Counted from the first letter of the stretch, positions 25,177 through 33,764 are shown. The stretch is DNA of 43,286 nt from JAVBLT01 sp031553315 (GCA_031553315.1 JAVBLT010000029.1:1-43286), one strand, 5' to 3'. A program made the numbers and translations. Notes: generated by a model from the letters alone, not told the origin.

Positions 25177-25593
25177 TTAGAAAAGAAGCAGCGGTTCATC
25201 GAAACCCTGATAGGCGAGAAGGCTGTCGGAAAGGGAAAGAGCGTCGAACTCTTCTCCGGGCGAGGCTTCTTCCCGCGAGAGCATGATGAACGTTTCGAGG
25301 GCGGCGGGCGGTTTCGCGACGGCTCGCTCTTCGCTTTGAAGGGTGAAGAGGCCGGCTCCGGTCACGGCCAGGAAGAGCGCGGCCGCGGAGAGCGCGCGGC
25401 GGAGGAGGCGCATGCCGCGGTGGCGGCGGCAACGGCCGGCTTCGGCTTCGGCGGCGAGGCGGATGGCCGCCAGCACGTGGCCGGAAGGTTCTTCGCCGGC
25501 GGCGAATACAGCGTGGAGGGCGGCGCCGACCGGCGCGAGAAGAGCGTCGATTTCAGCTTCGGCCGGGATGTGGGGCTGCTGAATTGTCTTCAT
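25177..25593 (-). CDS. Putative membrane-anchored anti-sigma factor
   Basis: 138 aa, start overlapping the sigma factor stop by 4 nt, so co-translated with it. The N-terminal 60 residues are charged and cytoplasmic. One membrane helix spans about 67-86 (LSAAALFLAVTGAGLF). The C-terminal 50 residues are acidic and would lie in the periplasm. This layout and position fit an anti-sigma factor for the adjacent ECF sigma. I see no clear zinc-binding HxxxCxxC motif, so it is not a classical zinc anti-sigma protein. The function is inferred from context. Confidence 0.6.
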   Translation of the reverse strand: MKTIQQPHIPAEAEIDALLAPVGAALHAVFAAGEEPSGHVLAAIRLAAEAEAGRCRRHRGMRLLRRALSAAALFLAVTGAGLFTLQSEERAVAKPPAALETFIMLSREEASPGEEFDALSLSDSLLAYQGFDEPLLLF

Positions 25594-26162
25594 ACATTCA
25601 TTTCCTTTTCCAATGCCTTGCGGATTTTCAGGACGGCATCGTGCATTCTTCCCAGGGCGGTGTTGAGGGGGATCTCCAGGAGTGCGGCAATTTCGTTGAA
25701 CGAAAGGCCGCCCTGCATGCGCAGGGTGAGCACTTCGCGTTGCACGGGGGGCAGGTTGGCAATGGCGGCGCGGGCGATTCGTGCGGTATCGTCGGCATGC
25801 ATGAGTTCGTGGGGCAAGGGGTCGCCGGCGCGGAGAGTCTCGCGCAGGGCGCCGTTTTCGCTGGTCTCGGCGTCGAGGCTGACGTGTTCACGGCGGCGGC
25901 GGAAGTGGTCGATGACCAGGTTGCGGGCGATCCGCCAAAGCCAGGCGCGGAAGGAGACGTCGCTGAACTTCCCGGCGTTTCGGGCCACGCGGATCCAGGT
26001 TTCCTGAAAAATATCGTCGGCATCGTCGCGGCTGCTGACTTGCCGGCAGAGCCAGGTGAAGAGGGGGCGTTTGTAACGGTTGACCAGGAGGTCAAACGCG
26101 CGGGCGTCGCCCTTGCAAAAGGAGGCCATGAGCTGCGCATCGTTTCTCGCTTCGGTTTCCAT
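25590..26162 (-). CDS. ECF-family RNA polymerase sigma factor
   Basis: 190 aa starting METEARNDAQ; the frame stays open further upstream, but this is the only start that leaves a normal sigma N-terminus. Region 2 contains FDLLVNRYKRPLFTWLCR, then DADDIFQETWIRVARN and FRAWLWRIARNLVIDHFRRRR (-10 recognition). Region 4 has LPPVQREVLTLRMQGGLSFNEIA with a helix-turn-helix for the -35. ECF factors redirect transcription in response to envelope or other signals. The next gene encodes the probable anti-sigma factor. No self-type promoter could be identified with confidence in 26163-26218. Confidence 0.9.
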   Translation of the reverse strand: METEARNDAQLMASFCKGDARAFDLLVNRYKRPLFTWLCRQVSSRDDADDIFQETWIRVARNAGKFSDVSFRAWLWRIARNLVIDHFRRRREHVSLDAETSENGALRETLRAGDPLPHELMHADDTARIARAAIANLPPVQREVLTLRMQGGLSFNEIAALLEIPLNTALGRMHDAVLKIRKALEKEMNV

Positions 26163-26218
26163 ATGTTTCAGTGATCCACGAGGGTGTAAACGCTGCGCGG
26201 GGGCGTTTATTGGCAACA

Positions 26219-26938
26219 TCAGCGGATGTTTTTGAGAACGGCGAGCTCGGCGGCGCAAAAGGCTTCGAACACGGCCTGGGTGGAGCCGGCGGAGCGGGCG
26301 GCGCCGAGCAGGCTGGTGTTGCGGATCATCATGGCGAGGCGGCTGAGGGTGTGGATGTGGCGGCGGGCTTCGCCGCAGCAGACGAGGCAAAAAAGATCGG
26401 TGGGCGCGTTGTCGGGAGCGCCGAAGTGAACGGGCTGGCGGGCGGCGCCGATGACCATGAAAGGGGCGCCGATGAGGTAGGGATCCTGGTGATGGGGGTG
26501 AAGGAGGGCGATGCCGCCGGGCATGGCGGTGGAGCAGATGGCTTCGCGTTCTTCGAGCTGGCGAAGGAGGTCGGGGGGATCGTAGAGGCAATCGGTGGCG
26601 GCGGCGAGGTCGACCATGTCGCGCAAAACGCCGTGCCGGGTGCGGGCGGCGAGGTCGAGGGTGATGCGATCCGGGGAAAGGAGCGCGGGAATGAGAATAT
26701 CATCCTGCGGTTTTGCGGTTTGGGCGCGGGTGCCGAGGGTGTGTTCTTCGGCGAGGGGGCGCTCCTGAAGGGCGAGAAGGCGGCGGGAGGCCCAGGCGTC
26801 GAGCTCGTCGCGGAAGAAAACGGGATCGTCGCCGCGTTTGCGGTGGGGAATCTCGTCGAACTTGACCAGGCGGCGGATGGTCGCTTCGGGAATGTGGTAC
26901 AGGCGGCAAACCTGGGCGACGTTTAGGGCTTCGTGCAT
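26219..26938 (-). CDS. Helix-turn-helix - PTS EIIA (fructose/nitrogen type) fusion protein
   Basis: 239 aa. Residues 1-55 form an excisionase/MerR-like HTH (LNVAQVCRLYHIPEATIRRL then VFFRDELDAW). From about 85 there is a complete EIIA domain of the PTS-Ntr/fructose type: REAICSTAMPGGIALLHPHH, with His137 as the expected phosphorylation site, then a VIGAARQPVHFG strand and LFCLVC. This joins DNA binding to a phosphorelay acceptor, so the protein probably senses PTS phosphorylation state. No EI, HPr or transporter EIIBC is in the window. The 14-nt gap to the lipoprotein gene and 56-nt gap to the sigma factor suggest one transcript. Confidence 0.82.
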   Translation of the reverse strand: MHEALNVAQVCRLYHIPEATIRRLVKFDEIPHRKRGDDPVFFRDELDAWASRRLLALQERPLAEEHTLGTRAQTAKPQDDILIPALLSPDRITLDLAARTRHGVLRDMVDLAAATDCLYDPPDLLRQLEEREAICSTAMPGGIALLHPHHQDPYLIGAPFMVIGAARQPVHFGAPDNAPTDLFCLVCCGEARRHIHTLSRLAMMIRNTSLLGAARSAGSTQAVFEAFCAAELAVLKNIR

Positions 26939-26952
26939 CGCGCGGCGCTTTC

Positions 26953-27453
26953 TCAGGGTTTTTTAACGGCGGAGACCTTCAGCGTGCGGTCGCCCGAGAT
27001 CACGGCCAAAACACCCTCGCGGGGAATGGGCACGACTGACATATAGACGGTCTCCTGCACTTTCAGCTTGGTTCGGGTGCTGCTTATGATGGGCAAGGCC
27101 AAACCTTTATTCACGTCGACCCCGATAATCCGGCAGATGTTGTAATACTCGGGGCTGTAGACCATGATGACAATGAAGTTGGAGAAATCAATCCCGGGGC
27201 GGATAATGGGCTGGTTGAGGGTGAAAATGTTCCAGAACGTATCGAAATCGTCGGCGTTGTCGATCATGCCGATCCCCTCGTGAAAGAGGCCTTTCACTTT
27301 TTTGAGGTTCTTCACGGGCACCGTGCTGGTCCAGCCGAAGGCGGAGGTGTTGACGTGGCCGGTGAAGGCATCGTCGCGGGGCTTCACCTGGGTGGTGAAG
27401 CAGCCGCAGTGAAGGGTCAACGCAAGGATGACAAGGGACGGGAACGTTTTCAT
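26953..27453 (-). CDS. Putative lipoprotein of unknown function
   Basis: 166 aa with a lipoprotein signal peptide (MKTFPSLVILALTLHCGC, probable lipidated Cys at 16 or 18). The mature part alternates beta-strands such as NFIVIMVYSPEYYNICRIIGV and ends with a basic tail. I do not recognise a family. It lies 12 nt after the AICAR transformylase gene and 14 nt before the HTH-EIIA gene; with the downstream sigma/anti-sigma pair, a regulated envelope protein is conceivable. Confidence 0.65.
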   Translation of the reverse strand: MKTFPSLVILALTLHCGCFTTQVKPRDDAFTGHVNTSAFGWTSTVPVKNLKKVKGLFHEGIGMIDNADDFDTFWNIFTLNQPIIRPGIDFSNFIVIMVYSPEYYNICRIIGVDVNKGLALPIISSTRTKLKVQETVYMSVVPIPREGVLAVISGDRTLKVSAVKKP

Positions 27454-27465
27454 GGGGCGGGTGCC

Positions 27466-28722
27466 TTAATGTTTGAAGCTGCGCTGGCCGGTGTAAACCA
27501 TGGCCACGCCCGCTTCGTTGCAGCAGTCGATCACATCCCAGTCGCGGAGGGCGCCGCCGGGTTGGATAATGGCGGAGACGCCTTCGCGAATGCCCACTTC
27601 GGCGCCGTCGCGGAAAGGGAAGAAGGCATCGGAAACCATGCAGGAGCCGATGAGGCCGCCTTTGGCTTCGGCGGAGGCATGGGAGCAGTATGCCCGCTTT
27701 TCAGGGTCGGCGAGCTCGTTGAAGGGGGTGTTGAATTTTTCGTGGGAGATGCGGTCGGCGAGCTTGCGGTAGGCTTTGTCGCGGGCTATTTCCGCGACGC
27801 CGACGCGATCCTGCTCGCCGGTGCCGATGCCGATGGTTGCGCCGTCTTTCACATAGAGCACGGAGTTGCTGGTCACGCCGGCCTCCACGAGCCAGCCGAA
27901 GAGGAGGTCTTCGTATTCCCGCGCGGTGGGCAGGCGGCCGATGCGGTGGATGCGGCCTTCCTTGTCGGCCGCTTCGGCGGGGAGGAGCTGAGCCGCGGTG
28001 CGGGCTTCGGGCACGAAAGACCACTGGGCGATGAGGCCGCCGTCGATCATCGATTTGAAGTCGACGAAGCGGCTCGCGGCATAGGCTTCGAGCCGACTCA
28101 TCGCGCCGATCTTCATGATGCGCAGATTCTTCTTCGCCTCAAGCACGGCCATGGCCTCGGGAGTGAAATCGGGCGCGACGACCACCTCGGCGTAATTCTT
28201 GGAAATGAGCTCGGCGGTTTCGCGGTCGACGGTGCGGTTCAGCGCAATGCATCCGCCGAATGCGGCCAGAATGTCGGCCTGATTCGCGCGGAAGTAGGCC
28301 TCGGCGATGGTTTTTCCCTTGGCCACGCCGCAGGGGTTGTTGTGCTTCACAATCACGGCGCAGGGCGTCTCGTCCAGATAGCGGAGAATGTTGAGGGCGT
28401 TGTCGGCGTCGGTCAAATTGATTTTGCCGGGGTGCTTGCCGAACTGGAGGAGCTCGGGATCCGAGGCGAGCCAGCGGCCCGGCTGAATGGCGGTGACATC
28501 GCCCAGCGTGAGGTTGCCGTTGACGAGCTTATACATGGCGGCCTCCTGGCCGGGGTTTTCTCCGTAGCGCAGGCCTTTTTCCACGCCGTCGATCGCCCAG
28601 GCCACCTTTTCGTAGACCAGGGTCTGGCGGGAATCGCCGTCGACAAACGCGATTTCCAGGCGGGGGGTGAAGGAGTCGTCCATAATCGTCTTATACGCAG
28701 CTTTGAGATCGGAGGCAGCCAT
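27466..28722 (-). CDS. purH: AICAR transformylase (PurH C-terminal domain only)
   Basis: 418 aa. It transfers a formyl group from 10-formyl-THF to AICAR in purine synthesis. The transformylase domain is whole: LRYGENPGQEAAMY (about 51-64), Lys126-His127 in VKHNNPCGVA, FGGCIALNR, and the closing SDAFFPFRDG, IIQPGGALRDWDVI and GVAMVYTGQRSFKH. Bifunctional PurH has about 200 residues before RYGENP, forming the MGS-like IMP cyclohydrolase. Here only about 50 precede it, so ring closure to IMP must be done by another protein not in the window. AAGGAT precedes the ATG. The frame and start look intact, so this is not a truncation by mutation. Confidence 0.85.
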   Translation of the reverse strand: MAASDLKAAYKTIMDDSFTPRLEIAFVDGDSRQTLVYEKVAWAIDGVEKGLRYGENPGQEAAMYKLVNGNLTLGDVTAIQPGRWLASDPELLQFGKHPGKINLTDADNALNILRYLDETPCAVIVKHNNPCGVAKGKTIAEAYFRANQADILAAFGGCIALNRTVDRETAELISKNYAEVVVAPDFTPEAMAVLEAKKNLRIMKIGAMSRLEAYAASRFVDFKSMIDGGLIAQWSFVPEARTAAQLLPAEAADKEGRIHRIGRLPTAREYEDLLFGWLVEAGVTSNSVLYVKDGATIGIGTGEQDRVGVAEIARDKAYRKLADRISHEKFNTPFNELADPEKRAYCSHASAEAKGGLIGSCMVSDAFFPFRDGAEVGIREGVSAIIQPGGALRDWDVIDCCNEAGVAMVYTGQRSFKH

Positions 28723-28842
28723 AGTCGTTCGTATCCTTGGTTTAACGCTGAAAAAGGTATGAAGAAAAGATAGCGTTTTGCGGTCGGAAAGTCCAGAATG
28801 AAGTGTCGTGATTTTGAGTTGGCTTCAGAATGATGTTTTTTC

Positions 28843-28871
28843 TTTCCAACGGCGCCGTTTTCCGCTATCCT
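28843..28871 (+). promoter_or_regulatory. Possible cdsA-dxr promoter
   Basis: TTTCCA (28843-28848) and TATCCT (28866-28871), spacer 17 nt, about 50 nt before cdsA. It lies in the divergent gap with the AICAR transformylase gene. The -10 matches that of the ilvD promoter. Confidence 0.4.
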
Positions 28872-28923
28872 GAAGCACACATAAAGTTTGTTGTTTTACC
28901 GGATGCTTTTGAAGGAATCGAGC

Positions 28924-29805
28924 ATGAGTGGACGTAGGATCGTATGCGGTGTTTCAGTGGCGGCCGCCTGGCTTCTTATTTTGCTTTTCCTGCCCAAGTG
29001 GGTGCTGTTCGCGATTTTGCTGGCCGCCTCGGCGCGCTGTCTTTTCGAATACCACGCCCTTCTGAAAGCCGGAGGCCGCGCCGCCCTTCTGCCCGAAGCC
29101 ACGCTCCTGGGATCGCTGTGGCTCGCCGCCGCCTACGCCTGGCCCATCGGCGTGGCTGCGCCCCTGGGCGCCCACACGGGCGAAATCATCCTTGCGGCGA
29201 TGCTTTTTTTCCTCCTCGCGCGGATTCTTTTCGATTCACGCATCACCGCGCCCATCGAGATCGCCGGCGCCACCCTGCTGGGCTTCCTCTACATTCCCTT
29301 CACGCTGGGCTTCTTCATCCGCCTCGCCCAATGGGGCGCCACCGCCCCCTTCGAGCTGACGAATCAGGGCGTGATGCTCGCGGGCTACCTCGCCGCCGTG
29401 GTCAAAATGAGCGACGTGGGCGGCTATTTCCTCGGTTCGCTTTGCGGCCGACACAAGCTCTTTCCCCGCATTTCCCCCGGCAAAACCTGGGAAGGCCTCG
29501 CGGGCGGCCTGCTCTTCTCCGCGCTCACCAGCCTGGGCTTCGTGTGGGCGGCGCACCACTATGCCGGCGTCGGCGCGCTCACGGCGCTTCGCCTGCTCAC
29601 ATTCACCCAGGCGATTGCCTGCGGCCTGCTTCTGGCCGGAACCGGCGTGATCGGCGATCTGATTGAATCCATGATCAAGCGCGCCGTGAAGCAGAAAGAC
29701 TCCAGCGCCCTCTTCCCCGGCATGGGCGGCTTCCTCGACACCTTCGACAGCCTCCTCTTCGCCCCCGCCGCGCTCTACGCCTTCCTCCTCTTCGCAACCC
29801 TATGA
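28924..29805 (+). CDS. cdsA: Phosphatidate cytidylyltransferase
   Basis: Makes CDP-diacylglycerol from phosphatidate and CTP, the branch point of phospholipid synthesis; 293 aa with about seven membrane helices. The C-terminal CdsA signature is present in slightly changed form: SMIKRAVKQKDSSALFPGMGGFLDTFDS (shown here by its ends: SMIKR, KDSS, PGMGG, DTFD), with Met for His and Thr for Arg at two usual positions. ISPGKTWEGLAGG precedes it. I use the ATG at 28924 after GAAGGA rather than the ATG at 28888. The dxr gene overlaps by 4 nt. Confidence 0.92.
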   Translation: MSGRRIVCGVSVAAAWLLILLFLPKWVLFAILLAASARCLFEYHALLKAGGRAALLPEATLLGSLWLAAAYAWPIGVAAPLGAHTGEIILAAMLFFLLARILFDSRITAPIEIAGATLLGFLYIPFTLGFFIRLAQWGATAPFELTNQGVMLAGYLAAVVKMSDVGGYFLGSLCGRHKLFPRISPGKTWEGLAGGLLFSALTSLGFVWAAHHYAGVGALTALRLLTFTQAIACGLLLAGTGVIGDLIESMIKRAVKQKDSSALFPGMGGFLDTFDSLLFAPAALYAFLLFATL

Positions 29806-30995
29806 AACGCATCGTCATCCTCGGAGCCACCGGCTCCATCGGCGAAAGCACCCTTCGCGTGGTCGAGGCCCTGCCCGGCCACTTCCAGGTTGTGGGCTTG
29901 AGCGCCGCCGCCAACGGCGGCAAACTCCTTGACCTTGCCCGCCGTTACCGCGTGAACCGCCTCGCGCTGACCGACGCCGCCGAAGCGCGCCGCGTTCAAT
30001 CCGCGGCTCCCGCCGGAACAACCGTGTGGGGCGGCGCCGAGGGCCTCGAAGCGCTGGCCGCCCTCCCGGAGGCCGACATCGTGGTGTGCGCGGTCGTCGG
30101 CATGGCCGGGCTCCGCCCCACCGTCGCGGCCATCGAAGCGGGTCACGCCGTGGCCCTCGCCACCAAAGAAGTGCTTGTGGCCGCCGGCGAGCACGTGATG
30201 CGCCTGCGCGAAGCGCGCGGCGTCGACCTGTTGCCCGTGGACAGCGAACACTCCGCCATCTTCCAGGCCCTGCAATCGCCCGCCTTCGAGCCCGCCTGCG
30301 TGCGCAAAGCCGGCACCCCTTGCGACCGCCACGCCGAGACCCGCGTGCACAACCTCATTCTCACCGCATCGGGCGGGCCCTTTTTCTTTACGCCGGAGAT
30401 CGACTTTTCACGGGTGACGCCCGCCCAGGCCCTTCGCCACCCGAGGTGGAAAATGGGCCGGAAAGTCACCATCGATTCCGCCACCCTCATGAACAAAGGC
30501 CTCGAAATGATCGAAGCCTGCCGCCTTTACTCCCTCCCTGAAGACAAGGTCGATATTTGGGTGCACCCGCAAAGCATCGTCCACTCCCTCGTGCAATTCA
30601 CCGACGGCGCCTCCCTCGCCCAGCTTTCCCCGCCCGACATGCGCCTGCCCATTCAGTTTGCCCTCACCTGGCCCGAGCGCGTGGCGGCTCCCATGCCGTT
30701 GCTGACCTTGGCCGACATGGCTTCGCTCACCTTCGCCGCGCCGGACGAGGCCCGCTTCCCCTGCCTCGCGCTGGCCCGCCGCGCCGTTCGCGCCGGAGGC
30801 GGTCTTCCCGCCGTGATGAACGCCGCCAACGAAATTGCCGTGGAAGCTTTCCTTGAAGAAAAAATCGGCTTCCACCAAATTCCGCACTGCGTGGAAGCCG
30901 TGATGGATGAATTGAAGGGCGAAGCGCCCGCCTCAATCGCCGCGATCATCGCGCTTGATGCCGAAGCCCGGCGAATGGCCCGCGCGAAGTGTTAG
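29802..30995 (+). CDS. dxr: 1-deoxy-D-xylulose 5-phosphate reductoisomerase
   Basis: NADPH-dependent second step of the MEP isoprenoid pathway; 397 aa. Shows the N-terminal nucleotide site ILGATGSIGEST, the catalytic block LLPVDSEHSAIFQ, ASGGPF, the long HPRWKMGRKVTIDSATLMNK region (ends HPRWKMG and DSATLMNK) and IWVHPQSIVHSLV. ATGA overlap with cdsA is common in bacteria. Its stop overlaps by 4 nt the stop of the convergent thioesterase gene, with no space for a terminator. Confidence 0.95.
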   Translation: MKRIVILGATGSIGESTLRVVEALPGHFQVVGLSAAANGGKLLDLARRYRVNRLALTDAAEARRVQSAAPAGTTVWGGAEGLEALAALPEADIVVCAVVGMAGLRPTVAAIEAGHAVALATKEVLVAAGEHVMRLREARGVDLLPVDSEHSAIFQALQSPAFEPACVRKAGTPCDRHAETRVHNLILTASGGPFFFTPEIDFSRVTPAQALRHPRWKMGRKVTIDSATLMNKGLEMIEACRLYSLPEDKVDIWVHPQSIVHSLVQFTDGASLAQLSPPDMRLPIQFALTWPERVAAPMPLLTLADMASLTFAAPDEARFPCLALARRAVRAGGGLPAVMNAANEIAVEAFLEEKIGFHQIPHCVEAVMDELKGEAPASIAAIIALDAEARRMARAKC

Positions 30996-31348
30996 AGGGG
31001 TATCTTTTTACCCTCTGAATCAACCCTCACGAAGGTAATCTCGGTTTCGAAAACAACCTCCTCCGCGCGGTCTTCGTGCAGGCGGCGGCTGAATACCATC
31101 ACCTGGTACGTGACCGACGTGCGCCCTTTGCGGAGAACCTCCGCCTCAAAACGCAACGCCGAACCGCTGTGCACGCTTTTATGAAATGAGACCCGGCTCA
31201 TTCCCACGGTCACGAAGCGGCTGGCCGGAAAATCCAGCTCCGCCGCCAGCCAGGCCGTTTCATCGACCCACAACAGCATTTTTCCGCCGAAGAGGAACCC
31301 GTATTGATTGAGGTCGCCGGGCATGACCAGCCGGTAATTCGCGGTCAT
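30992..31348 (-). CDS. Acyl-CoA thioesterase, hotdog fold
   Basis: 118 aa single-domain hotdog protein of the YciA/BACH-like type. The signature is NQYGFLFGGKMLLWVDETAW, in which Gly-Gly and Asp form the active-site helix, followed by FVTVGMSRVSFHKSVHSG. Hydrolyses acyl-CoA thioesters; chain-length preference cannot be told. It follows the DUF805 gene by 6 nt on the minus strand. Confidence 0.85.
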   Translation of the reverse strand: MTANYRLVMPGDLNQYGFLFGGKMLLWVDETAWLAAELDFPASRFVTVGMSRVSFHKSVHSGSALRFEAEVLRKGRTSVTYQVMVFSRRLHEDRAEEVVFETEITFVRVDSEGKKIPL

Positions 31349-31354
31349 ATAGGC

Positions 31355-31801
31355 TCAGTTTCCGGGAAGCGTTTGTTTGCGGTTCGAGGGAGGCGGCCAG
31401 CCGAAGCGGTTGGGCATGTCGCCATCGCCCAAAACAAGCATCACGAAAATGAAAAGGTTCAGAAAAGGAATCAGCAGCACCAAAAACATCCAGGCCGAAA
31501 AGCCCAAATCGTGAAAGCGCAGCGTCATCGCCGAAGCCAAAAGCCAGAGCAGACCGCCGAAGACCGCCAGGCCGGGCAGGCACCAGGCGAGGTGCGTTTT
31601 AAAGGCAAACCAGGCGTCGCCACAGCTTTCGGGCTGAAAAAAGTAAAAAAAGGCCGCGATCAGCGCCGCGATTTCAAGGCCGAGCACAACCGCGCGCAAA
31701 AAGAATTCACGCCGCCGGATGCGACCGGTGAAACTGATCCACGAGGGCAACCGGTAACCGTCGGCGGCCATTTCCGCAATGATTTTGCCAAATCTGTCCA
31801 T
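31355..31801 (-). CDS. DUF805 inner-membrane protein
   Basis: 148 aa with three to four hydrophobic segments. The N-terminal WISFTGRIRRREFFLR and the central LRFHDLGFSAWMFLVLLIP are the DUF805 marks (usual RRLHDxGxSGW). It ends in GDGDMPNRFGWPP, the typical short polar tail. Members are small membrane proteins of unknown biochemical role. AGGA before the ATG and a good promoter upstream; co-transcribed with the thioesterase. Confidence 0.82.
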   Translation of the reverse strand: MDRFGKIIAEMAADGYRLPSWISFTGRIRRREFFLRAVVLGLEIAALIAAFFYFFQPESCGDAWFAFKTHLAWCLPGLAVFGGLLWLLASAMTLRFHDLGFSAWMFLVLLIPFLNLFIFVMLVLGDGDMPNRFGWPPPSNRKQTLPGN

Positions 31802-31836
31802 GAGTATCCTGCTGAAATTTCTTAACTAAGCGGGGA

Positions 31837-31865
31837 AATATACTCGAAAACGGCACCATTGTCAC
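31837..31865 (-). promoter_or_regulatory. Promoter of the DUF805-thioesterase pair
   Basis: Minus strand GTGACA (31860-31865) and TATATT (31837-31842) with a 17-nt spacer, 35 nt before the ATG. Confidence 0.6.
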
Positions 31866-31959
31866 GCCTTAAAACGGGGAAAACCACCCCCCGCCCCCAC
31901 CCGGAGACCGGAGGTCGAAACGAGGGGGTCCGCTATTTTTCCGGGTTATTGTTATTTGC

Positions 31960-31988
31960 TTTATTTTTCCTCTCTTTTCGGGTATCAT
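31960..31988 (+). promoter_or_regulatory. Possible argS promoter
   Basis: TATCAT (31983-31988) lies 39 nt before argS; 17 nt upstream is a weak -35, TTTATT (31960-31965). The surrounding stretch is T-rich. Confidence 0.3.
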
Positions 31989-32027
31989 GCGCACGATTTT
32001 TAACACATTTAATCGGGTGGAATCCGT

Positions 32028-33764
32028 ATGGCAATTTCTGATGTGACCAATCCCTGCGAAGCCGCGCTCAACGCCTGGCTCCAGGAGGCGTATGCCAAGG
32101 CTTTCGGCGGCGAGGCCGCGCTGCGGGCGCTTCCCGCGAAGGATGCCGCGTTCGGCGATTTTCAGTGTAACGACGCGATGAGCCTGGCAAAGGCGCTTAA
32201 GTGCAATCCCCGCCAGGCCGCCGAGGCGCTGCTCAAGGCGCTTCCCCTGCCGCCGATGGTGCGGAAGGCCGAGATCGCCGGGCCGGGCTTTATCAACATC
32301 ACCCTTTCCCCGGAATGGCTGGCGGAGCAGTGCGCCGCGTTTGGCGCGGGTTCCGACTACGGAATCCCTTCGCCCGGCAAGGGCAAGACGGTGGTGATCG
32401 ATTACTCGAGCCCCAATGTGGCCAAACCGATGCACATCGGCCACATCCGCTCCACGGTGATCGGCAATGCCATCGACCGCCTGCTCCGCGCCCTGGGCTA
32501 CACGGTGATCGCCGACAATCACCTGGGCGACTGGGGCACCCAGTTCGGCATTCTCATCATGGGGTACCGCCACTTCCTGACCGATGCGGACCGCGCCGCG
32601 CTCACGGTGGAAATGCTTGAAAAAGTCTATGTGAAAAGCTACAACCGCACGCAGGAAGACGAAACCTGGCTGCAAGCGTGCCGCGACGAGCTCGTGAAGC
32701 TCCAGCAGGGCGACGCCGCCAACCGCGAGGTCTGGGAAACGTTCATCGCCATCAGCCGCGAGGAGTTCGATAAAATTTACCGCCGCCTCGACGTGTCGTT
32801 CGACCTCTACCGCGGCGAGAGCCATTACCAGCCCATCCTCGAGGAAACCGTGCAGGCGCTGATCGACCGCGGCATCGCCACGCCAAGCGAGGGCGCGTGG
32901 ATCGCCGACATGAAAGACGAAGGCCTCCAGGTCGCCATCGTGCGCAAGAGCGACGGCGGCTTCAACTACACCGCGACCGACATCGCCACCGTGCGCTCCC
33001 GCGTGCGGGAGTTCGACCCCGCCCGCATCATCTATGTGACCGACGAACGCCAGCAGCTCCATTTCAAGCAGTTTTTCGCCATTTGCCAAAAGCTCGGCTG
33101 CACCGCGCACGCCGCCCTGGAACACGTCTGGTTCGGGCTCATGCGCCTGCCCGAGGCAACCTTCTCGACCCGCCAGGGCAACGTCATCAAGCTCGAAGCC
33201 CTGCTCAACGAAGCCGAAGCCCGCGCCCTGGCCATCGTGGAAGAAGCCCACCCCGATTGGCCCGACGCCGACCGCCGCACCCTCGCCGCGCAAATCGGCA
33301 TCGGAGCCGTCAAATACGCCGACCTGAGCCACGACCCGCAGGGCATGATTGTGTTCACCTGGGAAAAGGCGCTCGCGCTCGAGGGCAACTCCGGCCCCTA
33401 TCTGCAATACGCCCACGCCCGCATCCGCAGCCTCCTCGACAAATACCGCGCCCAGTTCCCCGAAGCCCCCGACCCGCTCGCCGCGCCCATTCTGATCACC
33501 GACCCCCTGGAGCGACAGCTCGCGCTGACCATGCTCCAATTCCCCGGAGCCGTGGCGCGCGCCGGCGAACAGTGCCGCCCCAATGTGCTCGCCGATTACC
33601 TCTACAGCCTCTGCCAGCACTACAGCCGCTTCTACCAGGCGCTGCCCGTGCTCAAAGCCGCCGACGCCGTGCGCGCCAGCCGCGCGCACCTGTGCGCCGT
33701 CGTGGCGGGCATCCTCAGGCGCGGCCTGGGGCTCCTGGGCATCGCGGCGCCGGATCGCATTTAA
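32028..33764 (+). CDS. argS: Arginyl-tRNA synthetase
   Basis: Class I synthetase charging tRNA-Arg; 578 aa. An N-terminal tRNA D-loop-binding domain (about 1-110) is followed by the HIGH-type site SSPNVAKPMHIGHIRST (His136-His139), DNHLGDWGTQFG, and NYTATDIATVRSR. The usual KMSKS is represented by FSTRQGN, as expected for the many ArgRS that lack the canonical lysine there. The C-terminal anticodon domain has the DALR-type YLYSLCQHYSRFYQ. The terminal exbB gene follows after 16 nt. Confidence 0.96.
   Translation: MAISDVTNPCEAALNAWLQEAYAKAFGGEAALRALPAKDAAFGDFQCNDAMSLAKALKCNPRQAAEALLKALPLPPMVRKAEIAGPGFINITLSPEWLAEQCAAFGAGSDYGIPSPGKGKTVVIDYSSPNVAKPMHIGHIRSTVIGNAIDRLLRALGYTVIADNHLGDWGTQFGILIMGYRHFLTDADRAALTVEMLEKVYVKSYNRTQEDETWLQACRDELVKLQQGDAANREVWETFIAISREEFDKIYRRLDVSFDLYRGESHYQPILEETVQALIDRGIATPSEGAWIADMKDEGLQVAIVRKSDGGFNYTATDIATVRSRVREFDPARIIYVTDERQQLHFKQFFAICQKLGCTAHAALEHVWFGLMRLPEATFSTRQGNVIKLEALLNEAEARALAIVEEAHPDWPDADRRTLAAQIGIGAVKYADLSHDPQGMIVFTWEKALALEGNSGPYLQYAHARIRSLLDKYRAQFPEAPDPLAAPILITDPLERQLALTMLQFPGAVARAGEQCRPNVLADYLYSLCQHYSRFYQALPVLKAADAVRASRAHLCAVVAGILRRGLGLLGIAAPDRI

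Noticed and set aside
26170..26215. Inverted repeat AAACGC/GCGTTT between the EIIA and sigma factor genes as a terminator
   Set aside because: Short stem with no T-run on either strand.
33160..33200. Loss of the KMSKS motif in ArgS
   Set aside because: Many bacterial ArgRS lack the canonical KMSKS; STRQGN at this position is within the normal range for the family.
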